Counted from the stretch's first letter, positions 35,920 to 44,730 are shown. The stretch is DNA of 64,000 nucleotides from DAIDKA01 sp036498905 (GCA_036498905.1 DASYER010000108.1:62001-126000); one strand, 5' to 3'. Numbers and translations are program-made. The notes: generated from the sequence alone by a model not told the origin.

Positions 35920-37028
35920 CAGTTCATCCGCCCCGGGTTCAGACGGTCATCCGGATCAAACGCGGCCTTGAAGCGTGCGGCGACGGCCGCGATGGCGGGC
36001 GGTTGCGGCTCGAACACGCTGTTGGTGCGACGCTCGCTCACAGGGGCCTTGACCAGGGTGGCATGGCCGCCGCGCAGCGCGGCGCGCACGCGCTGCGCAT
36101 CGACCTGCCGGGCGCCGATCCAGATCAGTCCGCCGCCCCAATCCAGCTGAAAGTCCTCCGGTGCGATCTCCTCCACAATGCGCGCGGCCTGTCCGGGTGG
36201 CACCGATACTCGCCAGATCACCGGAAAGCGCGCCAGGCTCGCAACGGCGCCGAGTTGCTGCCAGCAGGCCGCGGAGTCCGCCTCCTGAAGAACCGCAACG
36301 GGCGTGTGATTCAAAGCCGCCAGCAGCCCCGCGACCCGGGATTGCACCGAGGTGGCCAACCCCTCCAGCCGCAGCGCCGTGCCGCGCGTCGGTAAGAAGG
36401 CGGCCGAAGACACTTCGAACATCGATCCCAACGCATGGGAACACAGTGCGATGGCCTGCGCCACTGCCGCGGGCGCAAACAAAAGCGTGCACTCAAATTC
36501 GGCGGCCGGAACCAGGCGCACAGTGACTTCAGTCAGCACCGCCAGCGTTCCCCACGAACCGGACAGTGCCTTCGGCAGGTCAAAGCCCGTGACATTCTTG
36601 ACCACGCGTCCGCCGCCCACGAATGCCTCGCCGCGTCCGTTCACGGCGCGCAAGCCGATAAAATGATCGCGCGCGGATCCGGCCGTCACGCGCCGGGAGC
36701 CGGAGCTGTTGGCCATCAGTACCCCACCCAGAGTCTGGCTGCGCGTGGCGTCCTGAAAGCTCGCGCGCGGCGGTTCGAACGCCAGGCGCTGGCGCTGCCC
36801 GGCTAGCAACGCCTCTATTTCCGCCACCGCCGTCGCCGGACGGGCGGTCAGCACCAGCTCGCCGGGCTGATAATCCACGATGCCGCTCAAGGCCGACAAA
36901 TCCAGGAGTGCCGCGTCGACCGGTTTGCCGATGCCGCGCTTGGTGCCCCCCGCGAGCAGTTCAAACGCGGGACCCGGTGCGCTCAGCAGCTCCACCAGTT
37001 CAGCCTCATTGCCCGGACGCGGTGACAT
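35919..37028 (-). CDS. glcE: Glycolate dehydrogenase FAD-binding subunit
   Basis: 369 residues from ATG 37028, overlapping the glcD stop (TGATG). FAD_binding_4 domain with VKNVTGFDLPKALSGSWGTL, the conserved GlcE core, and ARPATAVAEIEALL and LGGVLMANSSG. The C-terminus ends in DPDDRLNPGRMN, the family tail. Partner of GlcD and GlcF. The three genes run D-E-F without gaps, so they form one translationally coupled operon. Confidence 0.96.
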   Translation of the reverse strand: MSPRPGNEAELVELLSAPGPAFELLAGGTKRGIGKPVDAALLDLSALSGIVDYQPGELVLTARPATAVAEIEALLAGQRQRLAFEPPRASFQDATRSQTLGGVLMANSSGSRRVTAGSARDHFIGLRAVNGRGEAFVGGGRVVKNVTGFDLPKALSGSWGTLAVLTEVTVRLVPAAEFECTLLFAPAAVAQAIALCSHALGSMFEVSSAAFLPTRGTALRLEGLATSVQSRVAGLLAALNHTPVAVLQEADSAACWQQLGAVASLARFPVIWRVSVPPGQAARIVEEIAPEDFQLDWGGGLIWIGARQVDAQRVRAALRGGHATLVKAPVSERRTNSVFEPQPPAIAAVAARFKAAFDPDDRLNPGRMN

Positions 37029-38530
37029 CAAAAACGTGGCAGGTCGGCGTGTCGGGCGGCCCCGGCATGCACATGCTCGCGGCCCTGTTCACTGCAGCGC
37101 GACAGCGTCGGAAACACCTTGCCCGGATTGAAGCGCAGCTGCGGATCAAAGACGCGCTTGATCCGGTGCTGGATCTGAAGGTCAGTCGGTCCGAACTGGT
37201 AGGTCATCAGGTCGCGCTTCTCGATGCCCACACCGTGCTCACCGGTGAGCACACCGCCCACATCCACACACAGCTTGAGGATGTCGGCACCGAAGGCTTC
37301 GGCACGATCCAGCTCCCCCGGTACATTCGCGTCATACAGGATCAGCGGATGCAGGTTGCCGTCGCCCGCGTGAAAGACATTGGCCACCCGCAGTCCGTGC
37401 CGCACTGATAGCTCGGTGATCGCCTGCAGCACCGGTGCGAGCTGCCGGCGCGGAATGCTCCCGTCCATGCACAGGTAATCCGCACTGATGCGACCCACGG
37501 CCGGGAAGGCCGCCTTGCGACCGGCCCAGAAGCGCAGCCGCTCGGATTCATCAGCCGAAATCCGGCAAGAGGTCGCGCCATGTCGGGTCGCGATGGCATG
37601 CACGCGGGTGATGAGCTCATCCACCTCGGCGCGCGGTCCGTCCAGTTCGACAATCAGGATGGCCTCGGCATCGAGCGGATAGCCGGCGTGCACGAAGTCC
37701 TCGGCGGCGCGGATCGCCGGACCATCCATCATCTCAAGACCCGCCGGGATGATGCCGGCCGCGATCACATCGGCAACGCAGGCGCTGGCGCCCGTGGCCG
37801 TGCTGAAACCGATCAGGACCGCGCGCGCGGTCTGGGGCTTCGGCAATATCCGTACCGTGACTTCGGTGACGATGCCGAGCAGGCCCTCTGAACCGATCAT
37901 CAGGCCCAGCAGATCCAGCTGACCCGCATCCAGATACCGCCCGCCGAAACGCAGGACCTCCCCGGCAGGCGTGACCAGTTCTATCCCCAGGACGTTGTGG
38001 GTGGTCAGGCCGTACTTCAGGCAATGCACCCCGCCGGAGTTCTCCGCGACATTCCCGCCGATGGTGCAGGCGATCTGGCTGGAAGGATCCGGGGCATAGT
38101 AGAAGCCCCGCTCGGCCACGGCCTGGCTGATGGCAAGATTCGTCACGCCGCTTTGGGCAACGACGCAGCGATCGGCGTAATCGATTTCAAGGATCCGGTT
38201 GAACCGGCCGAGGCCCACGACAATCGCATCCGCGGCAGGTACCGCACCGCCGGATAGCGAAGTCCCCGCACCGCGTGGAACGATGTTCACCCCCTGTTCG
38301 TGGGCGAAGCGCAGCACGGCCGCCACCTGCGCGGTGTCATGCGGCAGCACCACGGCCAGCGGCCGCTGCCGGTACGCCGTCAGTGCATCGGTTTCGTAGG
38401 CGCGGACCAGCAGGTCATCATCGATCACATCCTGCGGCCCCAGGATGGCGCGCAGACCCGCGAGAATCGCGGCCTTGCGGGCAATAACGGCCGCGTCCGG
38501 CTGCGGTAGGCAAATCATCAGCGCGAGCAT
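37028..38530 (-). CDS. glcD: Glycolate dehydrogenase catalytic FAD subunit
   Basis: 500 residues from ATG 38530; ATG 38518 is also possible and the frame is open further upstream. FAD-binding signature IVPRGAGTSLSGGAVP at about 80-95, DPSSQIACTIGGNVAENSGG at about 145-165, and the C-terminal FAD-linked oxidase domain with LCVDVGGVLTGEHGVGIEKR. Catalyses oxidation of glycolate (and D-lactate in relatives). The first gene of glcDEF, with a 77-bp gap to the divergent aldo/keto reductase, where shared promoters must lie. Confidence 0.96.
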   Translation of the reverse strand: MLALMICLPQPDAAVIARKAAILAGLRAILGPQDVIDDDLLVRAYETDALTAYRQRPLAVVLPHDTAQVAAVLRFAHEQGVNIVPRGAGTSLSGGAVPAADAIVVGLGRFNRILEIDYADRCVVAQSGVTNLAISQAVAERGFYYAPDPSSQIACTIGGNVAENSGGVHCLKYGLTTHNVLGIELVTPAGEVLRFGGRYLDAGQLDLLGLMIGSEGLLGIVTEVTVRILPKPQTARAVLIGFSTATGASACVADVIAAGIIPAGLEMMDGPAIRAAEDFVHAGYPLDAEAILIVELDGPRAEVDELITRVHAIATRHGATSCRISADESERLRFWAGRKAAFPAVGRISADYLCMDGSIPRRQLAPVLQAITELSVRHGLRVANVFHAGDGNLHPLILYDANVPGELDRAEAFGADILKLCVDVGGVLTGEHGVGIEKRDLMTYQFGPTDLQIQHRIKRVFDPQLRFNPGKVFPTLSRCSEQGREHVHAGAARHADLPRF

Positions 38531-38607
38531 GACCGAAAGGCCGAGGGGGCAGCAAGCCCGCGCGCCGGTGTAGAATTGACCCGCTGCTCGATCGCGAAGG
38601 AATGATG

Positions 38608-39546
38608 ATGATCCAGACCCGCCTGAACCGCCGGGAGGCACTGCTGGCCGCGCTGAGCGTCGGCACCGGCATGGCCCTCTCCCGCACGGCCTTCTCGGCC
38701 GACGTCAGCGGCCTCACCAAGGCAATCCCCTCCTCGGGTCAGAAGATTCCGGTGATCGGAATCGGCACCAATAACTACAACGTTGCCGACACCGATGAAG
38801 TGGCGGCGCGCCGCGCTGTTCTGGAGCAACTGCCCATGCAGGGTGGCTCGCTCGTCGACACCGCGCCGCTTTACGGCCGCGCGGAGCAAGTGATCGGGGA
38901 TCTGGTGGCGGGCCTGCGCAACCGCAACCGCCTGTTCCTGGCCACCAAGGTCATCGCGCAGGATGCCAAGGCCGGCGCGGCATCCATGGAGGAATCCCTG
39001 CGTCGCCTTAAAACGCAGCATATCGACCTGATGCAGGTGCATAACCTGATCGGCGTCGAGGCCATGATCCCGGTGCTTCAGGAGTGGAAGAAGGCCGGCC
39101 GCATCGGCTACTACGGGATCACGACCTCCAATCCCAACGAGCATGGACGGATGATGGATTACATGCGGCGCCTGCCCATGGACTTCATCCAGGTGGATTA
39201 CTCCCTGGCCAACCGCAGCGCGGGCCAGGAGCTGCTCCCGCTGGCCATTCAGAAGGGCATTGCCGTCATCGCCGATTCACCCTTTGGCGGGCGCCGGGCC
39301 GCCGCCAGTATATTTGGCCAGGTGGCCGGCAAGCCCCTGCCGGACTGGGCGGCCGCCCTTAAGGTCACGAGCTGGAGCCAGCTGTTCTTGAAATACGTCG
39401 TCTCCCACCCGGCCATCACCTGCACCGATCCGGGCACCACGACTGTCAGTCATCTGGCGGACAACATGGCCGCCGCCCAGGGGCCCATGCCGGATGCCCA
39501 GCTGCGCCAGAAGATGGAGGCGCTCTGGGACGGCATTAAGTCCTAA
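38608..39546 (+). CDS. Tat-type exported aldo/keto reductase
   Basis: 312 residues from the third of three in-frame ATGs (38602, 38605, 38608), chosen for AGGA at 38598-38601. The N-terminus NRREALLAALSVGTGMALSR looks like a twin-arginine signal. The AKR barrel follows, with catalytic residues in VDTAPLYG (Asp, Tyr), ATKVI (Lys) and QVHNL (His). Export of an NADPH-type enzyme is unusual; periplasmic AKR relatives may use other redox partners. Divergent from glcD. Confidence 0.85.
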   Translation: MIQTRLNRREALLAALSVGTGMALSRTAFSADVSGLTKAIPSSGQKIPVIGIGTNNYNVADTDEVAARRAVLEQLPMQGGSLVDTAPLYGRAEQVIGDLVAGLRNRNRLFLATKVIAQDAKAGAASMEESLRRLKTQHIDLMQVHNLIGVEAMIPVLQEWKKAGRIGYYGITTSNPNEHGRMMDYMRRLPMDFIQVDYSLANRSAGQELLPLAIQKGIAVIADSPFGGRRAAASIFGQVAGKPLPDWAAALKVTSWSQLFLKYVVSHPAITCTDPGTTTVSHLADNMAAAQGPMPDAQLRQKMEALWDGIKS

Positions 39547-39748
39547 AGGAGCGCCCCGCACCGCCCGCCCGCCACCCCCCCGGCGCCGGCGGGACTTGTC
39601 AACTCATGGGCTGCGGACAGGGAAAAAGCGGGGTTGTGCAGTCAATTTTGCAATAGGGCGTACTGGCGCGCACCCCGGTCACACGTGTATTGTGTCGCCG
39701 CGGTTCGCAAACAGCGCGCCCTTGATGTTCAGCTGTGAGTTAGGTGAT

Positions 39749-40081
39749 ATGACGAAAATCTACGTAGGAAATCTGCCCTTTTCCGCTGACGAGAGCCAGG
39801 TGCGTGCTCTGTTTGCGCAACATGGGACTGTTGAGTCCGTGAACGTGATCATGGACCGTGAAACGGGTCGTCCGCGTGGCTTTGCCTTTGTTGAAATGAG
39901 CAATGCCGACGCTTCCCGTGCTATCCAGGGGCTGAATGGCTATTCAATGGGCGGTCGCGCACTGCGCGTCAATGAAGCCCAGGATCGCCCCCCGGGTGGC
40001 GGCGGTCGTGGTCCTGGCGGTGGCGGCGGTGGTCCGCGCCGTAGTGGTGGTGGCGGTGGTGGCGGCGGCGGCCGGTACTGA
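39749..40081 (+). CDS. RRM-type RNA-binding protein with Gly-rich tail
   Basis: 110 residues from ATG 39749. One RRM: RNP2 KIYVGNLPF at 3-11 and RNP1 GRPRGFAFVEM at about 40-50. The tail from about 80 is almost all Gly with a few Arg (RGPGGGGGGPRRSGGGG). Small bacterial proteins of this type are cold-inducible RNA chaperones in several groups. AGGTG lies close upstream. Two perfect hairpins follow the stop within 75 bp. A frame open from 39494 is not needed. Confidence 0.92.
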   Translation: MTKIYVGNLPFSADESQVRALFAQHGTVESVNVIMDRETGRPRGFAFVEMSNADASRAIQGLNGYSMGGRALRVNEAQDRPPGGGGRGPGGGGGGPRRSGGGGGGGGGRY

Positions 40082-40088
40082 CCCCCAC

Positions 40089-40111
40089 GTTCCGGAACGA
40101 CCTTCCGGAAC
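40089..40111 (+). terminator. 9-bp hairpin after the RRM gene
   Basis: GTTCCGGAA, loop CGACC, TTCCGGAAC: a perfect 9-bp stem starting 8 bp after the RRM stop. No T-tract follows. Confidence 0.45.
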
Positions 40112-40128
40112 CCGCATCTGAGAAAAAC

Positions 40129-40155
40129 CATGTGTCCCGCCTCGCGGGACACATG
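40129..40155. terminator. 12-bp hairpin after the RRM gene
   Basis: CATGTGTCCCGC, loop CTC, GCGGGACACATG: a perfect 12-bp stem. It is preceded by GAGAAAAAC on the plus strand, so its T-tract is on the minus strand. Read on the plus strand it is a stable 3' end structure rather than a classic intrinsic terminator. Confidence 0.45.
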
Positions 40156-40256
40156 CGTTCCTACCTGTTTGCACCAGATTGCGGCGTTGCCGCAATCTTC
40201 GCCTGCCGCTCATGCTGACTGGGCCCGGGATTCTCCGGGATCAACAGGAAACCATC

Positions 40257-40478
40257 ATGAGCAAATCTGCCGCCACGGCGTACCTCAACGTCTTTACCGT
40301 CCGGGAGTTCGAAGGCTTGACCGGCCAGAAGACCAAGAGCTGGACGAAGGTCGGAGTCGCGTTTCCACACCGGGAGGGAGTCGGCTTCAACCTGGAGTTG
40401 TCCGCCCTGCCCCTGGACGGTCGCCTGGTTGCACTCGTGCCGAACGAAAATGATGCGAGCCTCGCGGCGACCGGTTGA
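40257..40478 (+). CDS. Small conserved hypothetical protein
   Basis: 73 residues from ATG 40257, with AGGAAA eight bases upstream; earlier codons in frame lack a site. The sequence is strand-rich: YLNVFTVREFE, KTKSWTKVGVAFPHREGVGF, NLELSALPLDGRLVALVPNE. I recognise this as a recurrent short protein pattern in proteobacteria, without an assigned function. It follows the RRM gene and its hairpins and is followed by a terminator hairpin belonging to the minus-strand gene downstream. Confidence 0.7.
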   Translation: MSKSAATAYLNVFTVREFEGLTGQKTKSWTKVGVAFPHREGVGFNLELSALPLDGRLVALVPNENDASLAATG

Positions 40479-40504
40479 CCGGTTCGCCGTGGCAATCGCG
40501 AGCA

Positions 40505-40536
40505 CAAAAAAAGAGGCCCGCCGAAGCGGGCCTCTT
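40505..40536 (-). terminator. Intrinsic terminator of the acid-shock-like gene
   Basis: AAGAGGCCCGC, loop CGAA, GCGGGCCTCTT forms an 11-bp stem; on the minus strand it is followed by eight T residues. It lies 26 bp after the stop of the minus-strand gene and also ends near the plus-strand gene at 40478, so it may serve both. Confidence 0.85.
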
Positions 40537-40561
40537 CATCGATCCAATCGCTGATCGGGTA

Positions 40562-40750
40562 TTACTTCGCCGCCGGAGCAGACGAGGCCGAAGATCCTTT
40601 CTTCGACTTCTTGCTGCTGTGGTGCTTCTTGGCATGCGTCGTAGTCGTCTTCGCGTCGGAAGCCGGAGCAGCAGAGGCAGGCGCATCAGCGGCAAGCACC
40701 GGACCGGCCAACAGGATCAGAGCAAGAGCAGGAACGAGTTTGCTAACCAC
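40562..40750 (-). CDS. Acid-shock-like secreted Ala/Lys-rich protein
   Basis: 62 residues. Signal peptide SKLVPALALILLAGPVLAAD, then an Ala/Ser/Thr segment and a basic His/Lys/Ser tail (HAKKHHSSKKSKKG). This matches the make-up of Asr-type periplasmic acid-shock proteins, short and extremely basic after processing, though similarity at this composition is weak evidence. ATG 40750; TGGAGACG is upstream. A strong terminator follows. Confidence 0.65.
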   Translation of the reverse strand: MVSKLVPALALILLAGPVLAADAPASAAPASDAKTTTTHAKKHHSSKKSKKGSSASSAPAAK

Positions 40751-40959
40751 GAGTCGTCTCCATTGAGGAATATAAATACGCTAGCGTCACGGGATGCAGA
40801 GCGTACACGAGCGCCTCGGCACTGCAATATCTTCTCTATTAAGTTGTAGTAAGGATGCCAAGCCAGCGTTTTTACAAAGGATTTTTGAGCCCCGCGCGGC
40901 GCGAAAAGCATGCGTGAAGCGGGTATGAATTGACGCCGCAACACCTGCCCAAAAACGGC

Positions 40960-41934
40960 TCAGCGCAGCCTCTGCTCGACACGGATCTCCTGCAGACCCT
41001 CCTGGATCAGGCTCGCGACCATGTACCAGCCGATCAGACCCACCAGCAGGTACGGCAGATCGGCCAGCAGGTCGAAGCTCAAGTCCCAGACCATGTGCAG
41101 CGTGACTGCCACGACGAACACCCGCAGGAAACGCGGCTCCCCCAGCATGCTCCAGCGAAACGGCGCGCCGCGCTTCACCCGCCACAGCCCCCCGGCCACG
41201 ATCGCGGTCCATACGGTATGAGTAAAAGGCGCGAGCACCCCGCGCGTGAGGATCACATCCCGCATGAGCAAGGGGCCGCCTTCGAGGCCGGCACGCAAGG
41301 CATAGCCGGCCGACTCGAACGCCGCAAAGCCGGTGCCCACGGCCGCACCGAGCAGCAACCCGTTCAGGGTATAGCGATAGCGCTGACCCCGGATCACCAG
41401 GACGAGGGTCAGAAGCTTGGCCGGCTCCTCGACCAACCCTGCGAAGGAAGCGCCAAGCCATTGAATCGGAAACTGAGCGCCAAGCCGGTACATGAACAGC
41501 GACAACAGCAAAGCCAGGACGCCGCCCAACAGCAGCAGCCGCATGAGCTGGTACACCGATACGTTGCGCCGCACATTGCACTCGAAGAACAGCACCAAGA
41601 TGGACATCGGTACCGCGAATGAGCCGGCCAGAATCAAGCCCGGAATCAGATTGCGATTGCCGGTGTGCGTCCATGCGAAATCGAGTGCGCCGTACACCGC
41701 GAGCGCCAACAGCAGCAGGCGACCGAAGACCCAGGGGCGCGGCCAGCCGGTCGACACCGCGGCGAGCGGTGGTGTCGTCTGCGGAGCGCCCGCTGCCAGG
41801 CAGCTCTCGACTTCCTCTTCGCTGTGCGCACTGAACAGCTGCGCCCACATCGAGCGCAGCGGCACATGCCGCAGCGGTTGCACGCCGAGGGCGTGCGCAA
41901 GCCGGTCAAGAAATATTATTGTTCGCTGATGCAC
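40960..41934 (-). CDS. PrsW-like intramembrane metalloprotease
   Basis: 324 residues from a GTG start. N-terminal cytoplasmic segment of about 65 residues, then eight or nine membrane helices. Conserved PrsW motifs are visible: GLVEEPAKLLTL (EExxK), AFESAGYAL (FExxxY) and a later H-rich helix FTHTVWTAIVAGGLWR plus LHMVWDL. In Bacillus PrsW cleaves an anti-sigma factor; members of this family in proteobacteria are mostly unstudied. No anti-sigma gene is adjacent. Divergent from the H1-like gene. Confidence 0.85.
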   Translation of the reverse strand: MHQRTIIFLDRLAHALGVQPLRHVPLRSMWAQLFSAHSEEEVESCLAAGAPQTTPPLAAVSTGWPRPWVFGRLLLLALAVYGALDFAWTHTGNRNLIPGLILAGSFAVPMSILVLFFECNVRRNVSVYQLMRLLLLGGVLALLLSLFMYRLGAQFPIQWLGASFAGLVEEPAKLLTLVLVIRGQRYRYTLNGLLLGAAVGTGFAAFESAGYALRAGLEGGPLLMRDVILTRGVLAPFTHTVWTAIVAGGLWRVKRGAPFRWSMLGEPRFLRVFVVAVTLHMVWDLSFDLLADLPYLLVGLIGWYMVASLIQEGLQEIRVEQRLR

Positions 41935-42062
41935 TGCGACTCATACCTGCGCTGAACCTGCAAGGTGCGAAACGACCCGCATGTGTTCAGTTTTTGCGCA
42001 CCTTAACGGAAACCCTTCAGGCAACGCTGATAAAAGATTTTCAAGTGGGTCTTTGCACACAG

Positions 42063-42085
42063 TTATACACAGCTTCTGTGGATAA
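42063..42085. promoter_or_regulatory. Inverted pair of DnaA boxes
   Basis: TTATACACA (42063-42071, one mismatch to TTATCCACA) and TGTGGATAA (42077-42085, the exact reverse complement of the consensus) face each other over five bases. Together AGTTAT-a-CACA and TGTG-g-ATAACT form a near-perfect dyad. Placed 142 bp upstream of the H1-like gene and 128 bp from the PrsW start. Confidence 0.65.
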
Positions 42086-42226
42086 CTGTTTCTGCGAATG
42101 CGTAGCGGGCGATGCGCGGCAAGTCAATCGTGCGCGCACACTTGACGAATCACGCGCACGATGCCTTGCCTTGAACGGCCGGTCGCGAGAGACTTCAGCG
42201 CGCCGGCATTACATCAAGTAGGCACC

Positions 42227-42790
42227 ATGAAGCAATCCCCTTCAGCCACTGAACGTCAGGCTCCCGAAGCGAAGAGCGAACTTGCCGCCTCGGTTGCCCG
42301 AGCGCGCCTGCAGGTCGATGTCGCCAAGCAAAGCGTCAGACTCGCCAAAGATGAGCTCAAGCGCGCGCGCAAGCGCATCAAGGATGCCAAGCGCGAAGTG
42401 CGCCGCGCGCGCAAGCGGGCCAATGCCGCCCGCCGCGCCTGGAAGCAGGCACGGCGCAGTCCGGCCGTTCGTACCGGCGCGTCGAAAGCCGTTGTAAAGA
42501 CAACAGTCAAGTCCAGGCGCAAGAAAAAGACTGCCCGGACAAGTATCAAGGCCAGCGCCAAGCGCGCGCGGACCAAACCCACGCAACCGCTCGTGAAGGC
42601 GAAGCGGCGCGCGGCGCCCATCAGGCCCAAGAAGGCCAGGAAGGCCGCGGCGGTCTCAGCGCGCCCCGTGCGCCGTCGCTCCCGCAAGCCGGCCTCGCCG
42701 CTGCCAGTTTCGCGGGCCCCAGCGGTGACACCGGTGATTGAGGTAGTGGAAACCGACATCACTGCGCTGCCGCCGGCAGGCAACAGCTGA
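42227..42790 (+). CDS. Histone H1-like Lys/Arg/Ala-rich protein
   Basis: 187 residues from ATG 42227 (frame open further upstream). N-terminal third is a basic coiled coil (KDELKRARKRIKDAKREVRR), the middle is a Lys/Ala/Arg-rich stretch (KTTVKSRRKKKTARTSIKAS, KAKRRAAPIRPKKARKAA), and the C-terminus is acidic (VIEVVETDITALP). Composition and layout resemble bacterial histone H1-like nucleoid proteins such as BpH1 or HctA-type. It probably binds DNA or RNA. A DnaA-box dyad lies upstream. Confidence 0.7.
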   Translation: MKQSPSATERQAPEAKSELAASVARARLQVDVAKQSVRLAKDELKRARKRIKDAKREVRRARKRANAARRAWKQARRSPAVRTGASKAVVKTTVKSRRKKKTARTSIKASAKRARTKPTQPLVKAKRRAAPIRPKKARKAAAVSARPVRRRSRKPASPLPVSRAPAVTPVIEVVETDITALPPAGNS

Positions 42791-42814
42791 AGTCCTCTCG
42801 GGGACTTGCGCCCT

Positions 42815-44617
42815 TCAGCCGAATATCGGCAGCTGTACGGTATCGGAGTCGGGCACCGTGATGTATTCCGATCGGCGCGTGGCAAGATCCAGCAGCCGGC
42901 CGTCCGGATTGACCAGCACGCAGGAATAACCCGCCTGACTCTTGGCCGCCTTCTTGGCGCGGCGCAACTGTTCGGCGACGAGCTCGCAGGTCAGGGTCGG
43001 TGCCCCCTCTATCTGGACCACCGCCACGGAGGCCGACAGCAGCGCGAACTGTCGCTCCTCACCGTCGCGGTCGCGCGCGAAAATACAACCCACCGCACGA
43101 TGATCCGCGTCGTAGAAGTTCGGCAACGAGGCGGCCAGATCTTCGAGCAGGCTCATCAGTCGCAGTGACCAGTCCTGGCTGCGCAGCAGAAAGACGAAAT
43201 CATCCCCACCCACATGGCCGACGAAGTCGACGCGTTGGCGCACGGTACGCCGGAGCGTATCGGCGACGTGCATCAGCACCTGATCGCCGCGTGCATAACC
43301 ATACGTGTCGTTGAACACCTTGAAGTGATCCAGATCCAGATGGCAGGCGATGAAGGGCCGGCCCCGCGACAGCCACTGACTCAGGTGCGCCTCGATCTCG
43401 CGATTCCCGGGCAGTCCCGTCAACGGATTGGAATGCTTCGCGGCCTGGATCTGCTGGGCGGTAATCTGGCGCAGCAGATCGATCATCCGTCCCATCCCGA
43501 GGTAACTGCCGTGGCGCGTGATGATGAAGTCATCGCGCCGCCCGGCGTCCGATTGCCCGGTCACCAGCCGGCTGACCTGCTCCAGGCGCGCCCGTGCATC
43601 GATGCGCACCGCATTCGCGTCCATCACGGCTGACACCGGCTTGCGATTGTAGACTTCAGGATGCAGTGGCTTGCTGAGCAGGATCAGCAGCTCATCGCGC
43701 CGTACCACCCCGATGGGGTGACCGGTGGTCGTCACGGCAAGCGCCGTGCAGGTCGGGTGCTTGCGGAACATTTCGACGACCTGGCCCACGGGCGTGGAAT
43801 CGGCGACATCCGGCACCGAAATCGCCAGATGTTCAGCGCAATCCACGCTGACCGAGGCCGCCACACCATCCAGCGCGGCGAGGCCCGCGGCATCCAGTCG
43901 CGGTACGGCCTGCGGGCGACCGAGCAGAAAGCCTTGCAGGTAGTCCACGCCCAGTTCCAGTGCGAGGGAGCATTGTTCTGCGTTCTCGACCCCTTCGGCG
44001 ACCACACGACAGCCGATCGCGCGCGCCATGTCGACGACCGAGCGCAGGATTTCGGCGCGCACCGGGTCATGTTCGATGCCGCAGACGAAATAACGATCGA
44101 CCTTGACGTATTCGGGACGCACGGCCGACCAGGTCTTCAGGCCCGACGCACCGGCACCGAGATCATCGAGCGCGATATCGCAGCCCAGGCGCCGCAGCGG
44201 CGCCACGGCCTGCGTCAGCCGTACCTGGTCCTCGGTCAGACCATGTTCGGTGAGTTCGATCACCAGATTGTGCGGATCCAGTTCCAGCACCGCCAGACGC
44301 TGCTCCAGCCAGGTGCTAAATTGCGCCCAGCCGAGCAGCGTCTGCGGCAATACGTTAAGAAAGAGCCGACCCTCCGTCTGCAGGGCGGCGAAATCGCGCA
44401 GGGCCGCCGTGATGCAGGCCTGCTCCAGCTCCAGAGAGCGCCCGGCGTTATGTGCCGTCGTGAATAACGCATCCGGAAGATGCAAAGGCGATCCGACCGG
44501 CCCACGGGCCAGGGCCTCATAGCCGACCGGGCGACGCAGGACACCGTCGACAATCGGCTGAAACAGCGCCTGCAGGGTTCCTTGCGCCAGCAAGGCGTCC
44601 AATTCACTGACCATCAT
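42815..44617 (-). CDS. EAL-CBS-GGDEF protein for c-di-GMP turnover
   Basis: 600 residues from ATG 44617; a GTG at 44635 is possible. EAL domain (about 5-240) keeps the catalytic set: YEALARG, LFLNVLPQ, VIELTEH, LDDLGAG, KVDRYFV, AEGVEN. A pair of CBS-like segments (about 260-385) follows, then a GGDEF domain (about 415-575) whose motif reads GGDDF, with no RxxD inhibitory site four or five residues before it. The EAL half is likely an active phosphodiesterase; the diguanylate cyclase half is questionable. The domain order matches c-di-GMP signalling proteins of Xanthomonadales. Confidence 0.9.
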   Translation of the reverse strand: MMVSELDALLAQGTLQALFQPIVDGVLRRPVGYEALARGPVGSPLHLPDALFTTAHNAGRSLELEQACITAALRDFAALQTEGRLFLNVLPQTLLGWAQFSTWLEQRLAVLELDPHNLVIELTEHGLTEDQVRLTQAVAPLRRLGCDIALDDLGAGASGLKTWSAVRPEYVKVDRYFVCGIEHDPVRAEILRSVVDMARAIGCRVVAEGVENAEQCSLALELGVDYLQGFLLGRPQAVPRLDAAGLAALDGVAASVSVDCAEHLAISVPDVADSTPVGQVVEMFRKHPTCTALAVTTTGHPIGVVRRDELLILLSKPLHPEVYNRKPVSAVMDANAVRIDARARLEQVSRLVTGQSDAGRRDDFIITRHGSYLGMGRMIDLLRQITAQQIQAAKHSNPLTGLPGNREIEAHLSQWLSRGRPFIACHLDLDHFKVFNDTYGYARGDQVLMHVADTLRRTVRQRVDFVGHVGGDDFVFLLRSQDWSLRLMSLLEDLAASLPNFYDADHRAVGCIFARDRDGEERQFALLSASVAVVQIEGAPTLTCELVAEQLRRAKKAAKSQAGYSCVLVNPDGRLLDLATRRSEYITVPDSDTVQLPIFG

Positions 44618-44730
44618 CCATCCCGGGACGGGCACAACGACCGACAGACTATGTCGCTGGGCTCATCCGGAACGTGACGCAACCGAGGTCGGCGATCCGG
44701 GCATGTATGAATTTTGTATGACAGTGGCCG

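Noticed and set aside
42063..42085. Chromosome replication origin
   Set aside because: Only two DnaA boxes, no dnaA/dnaN/gidA or rpmH neighbours and no AT-rich unwinding region; treated as a local DnaA site.
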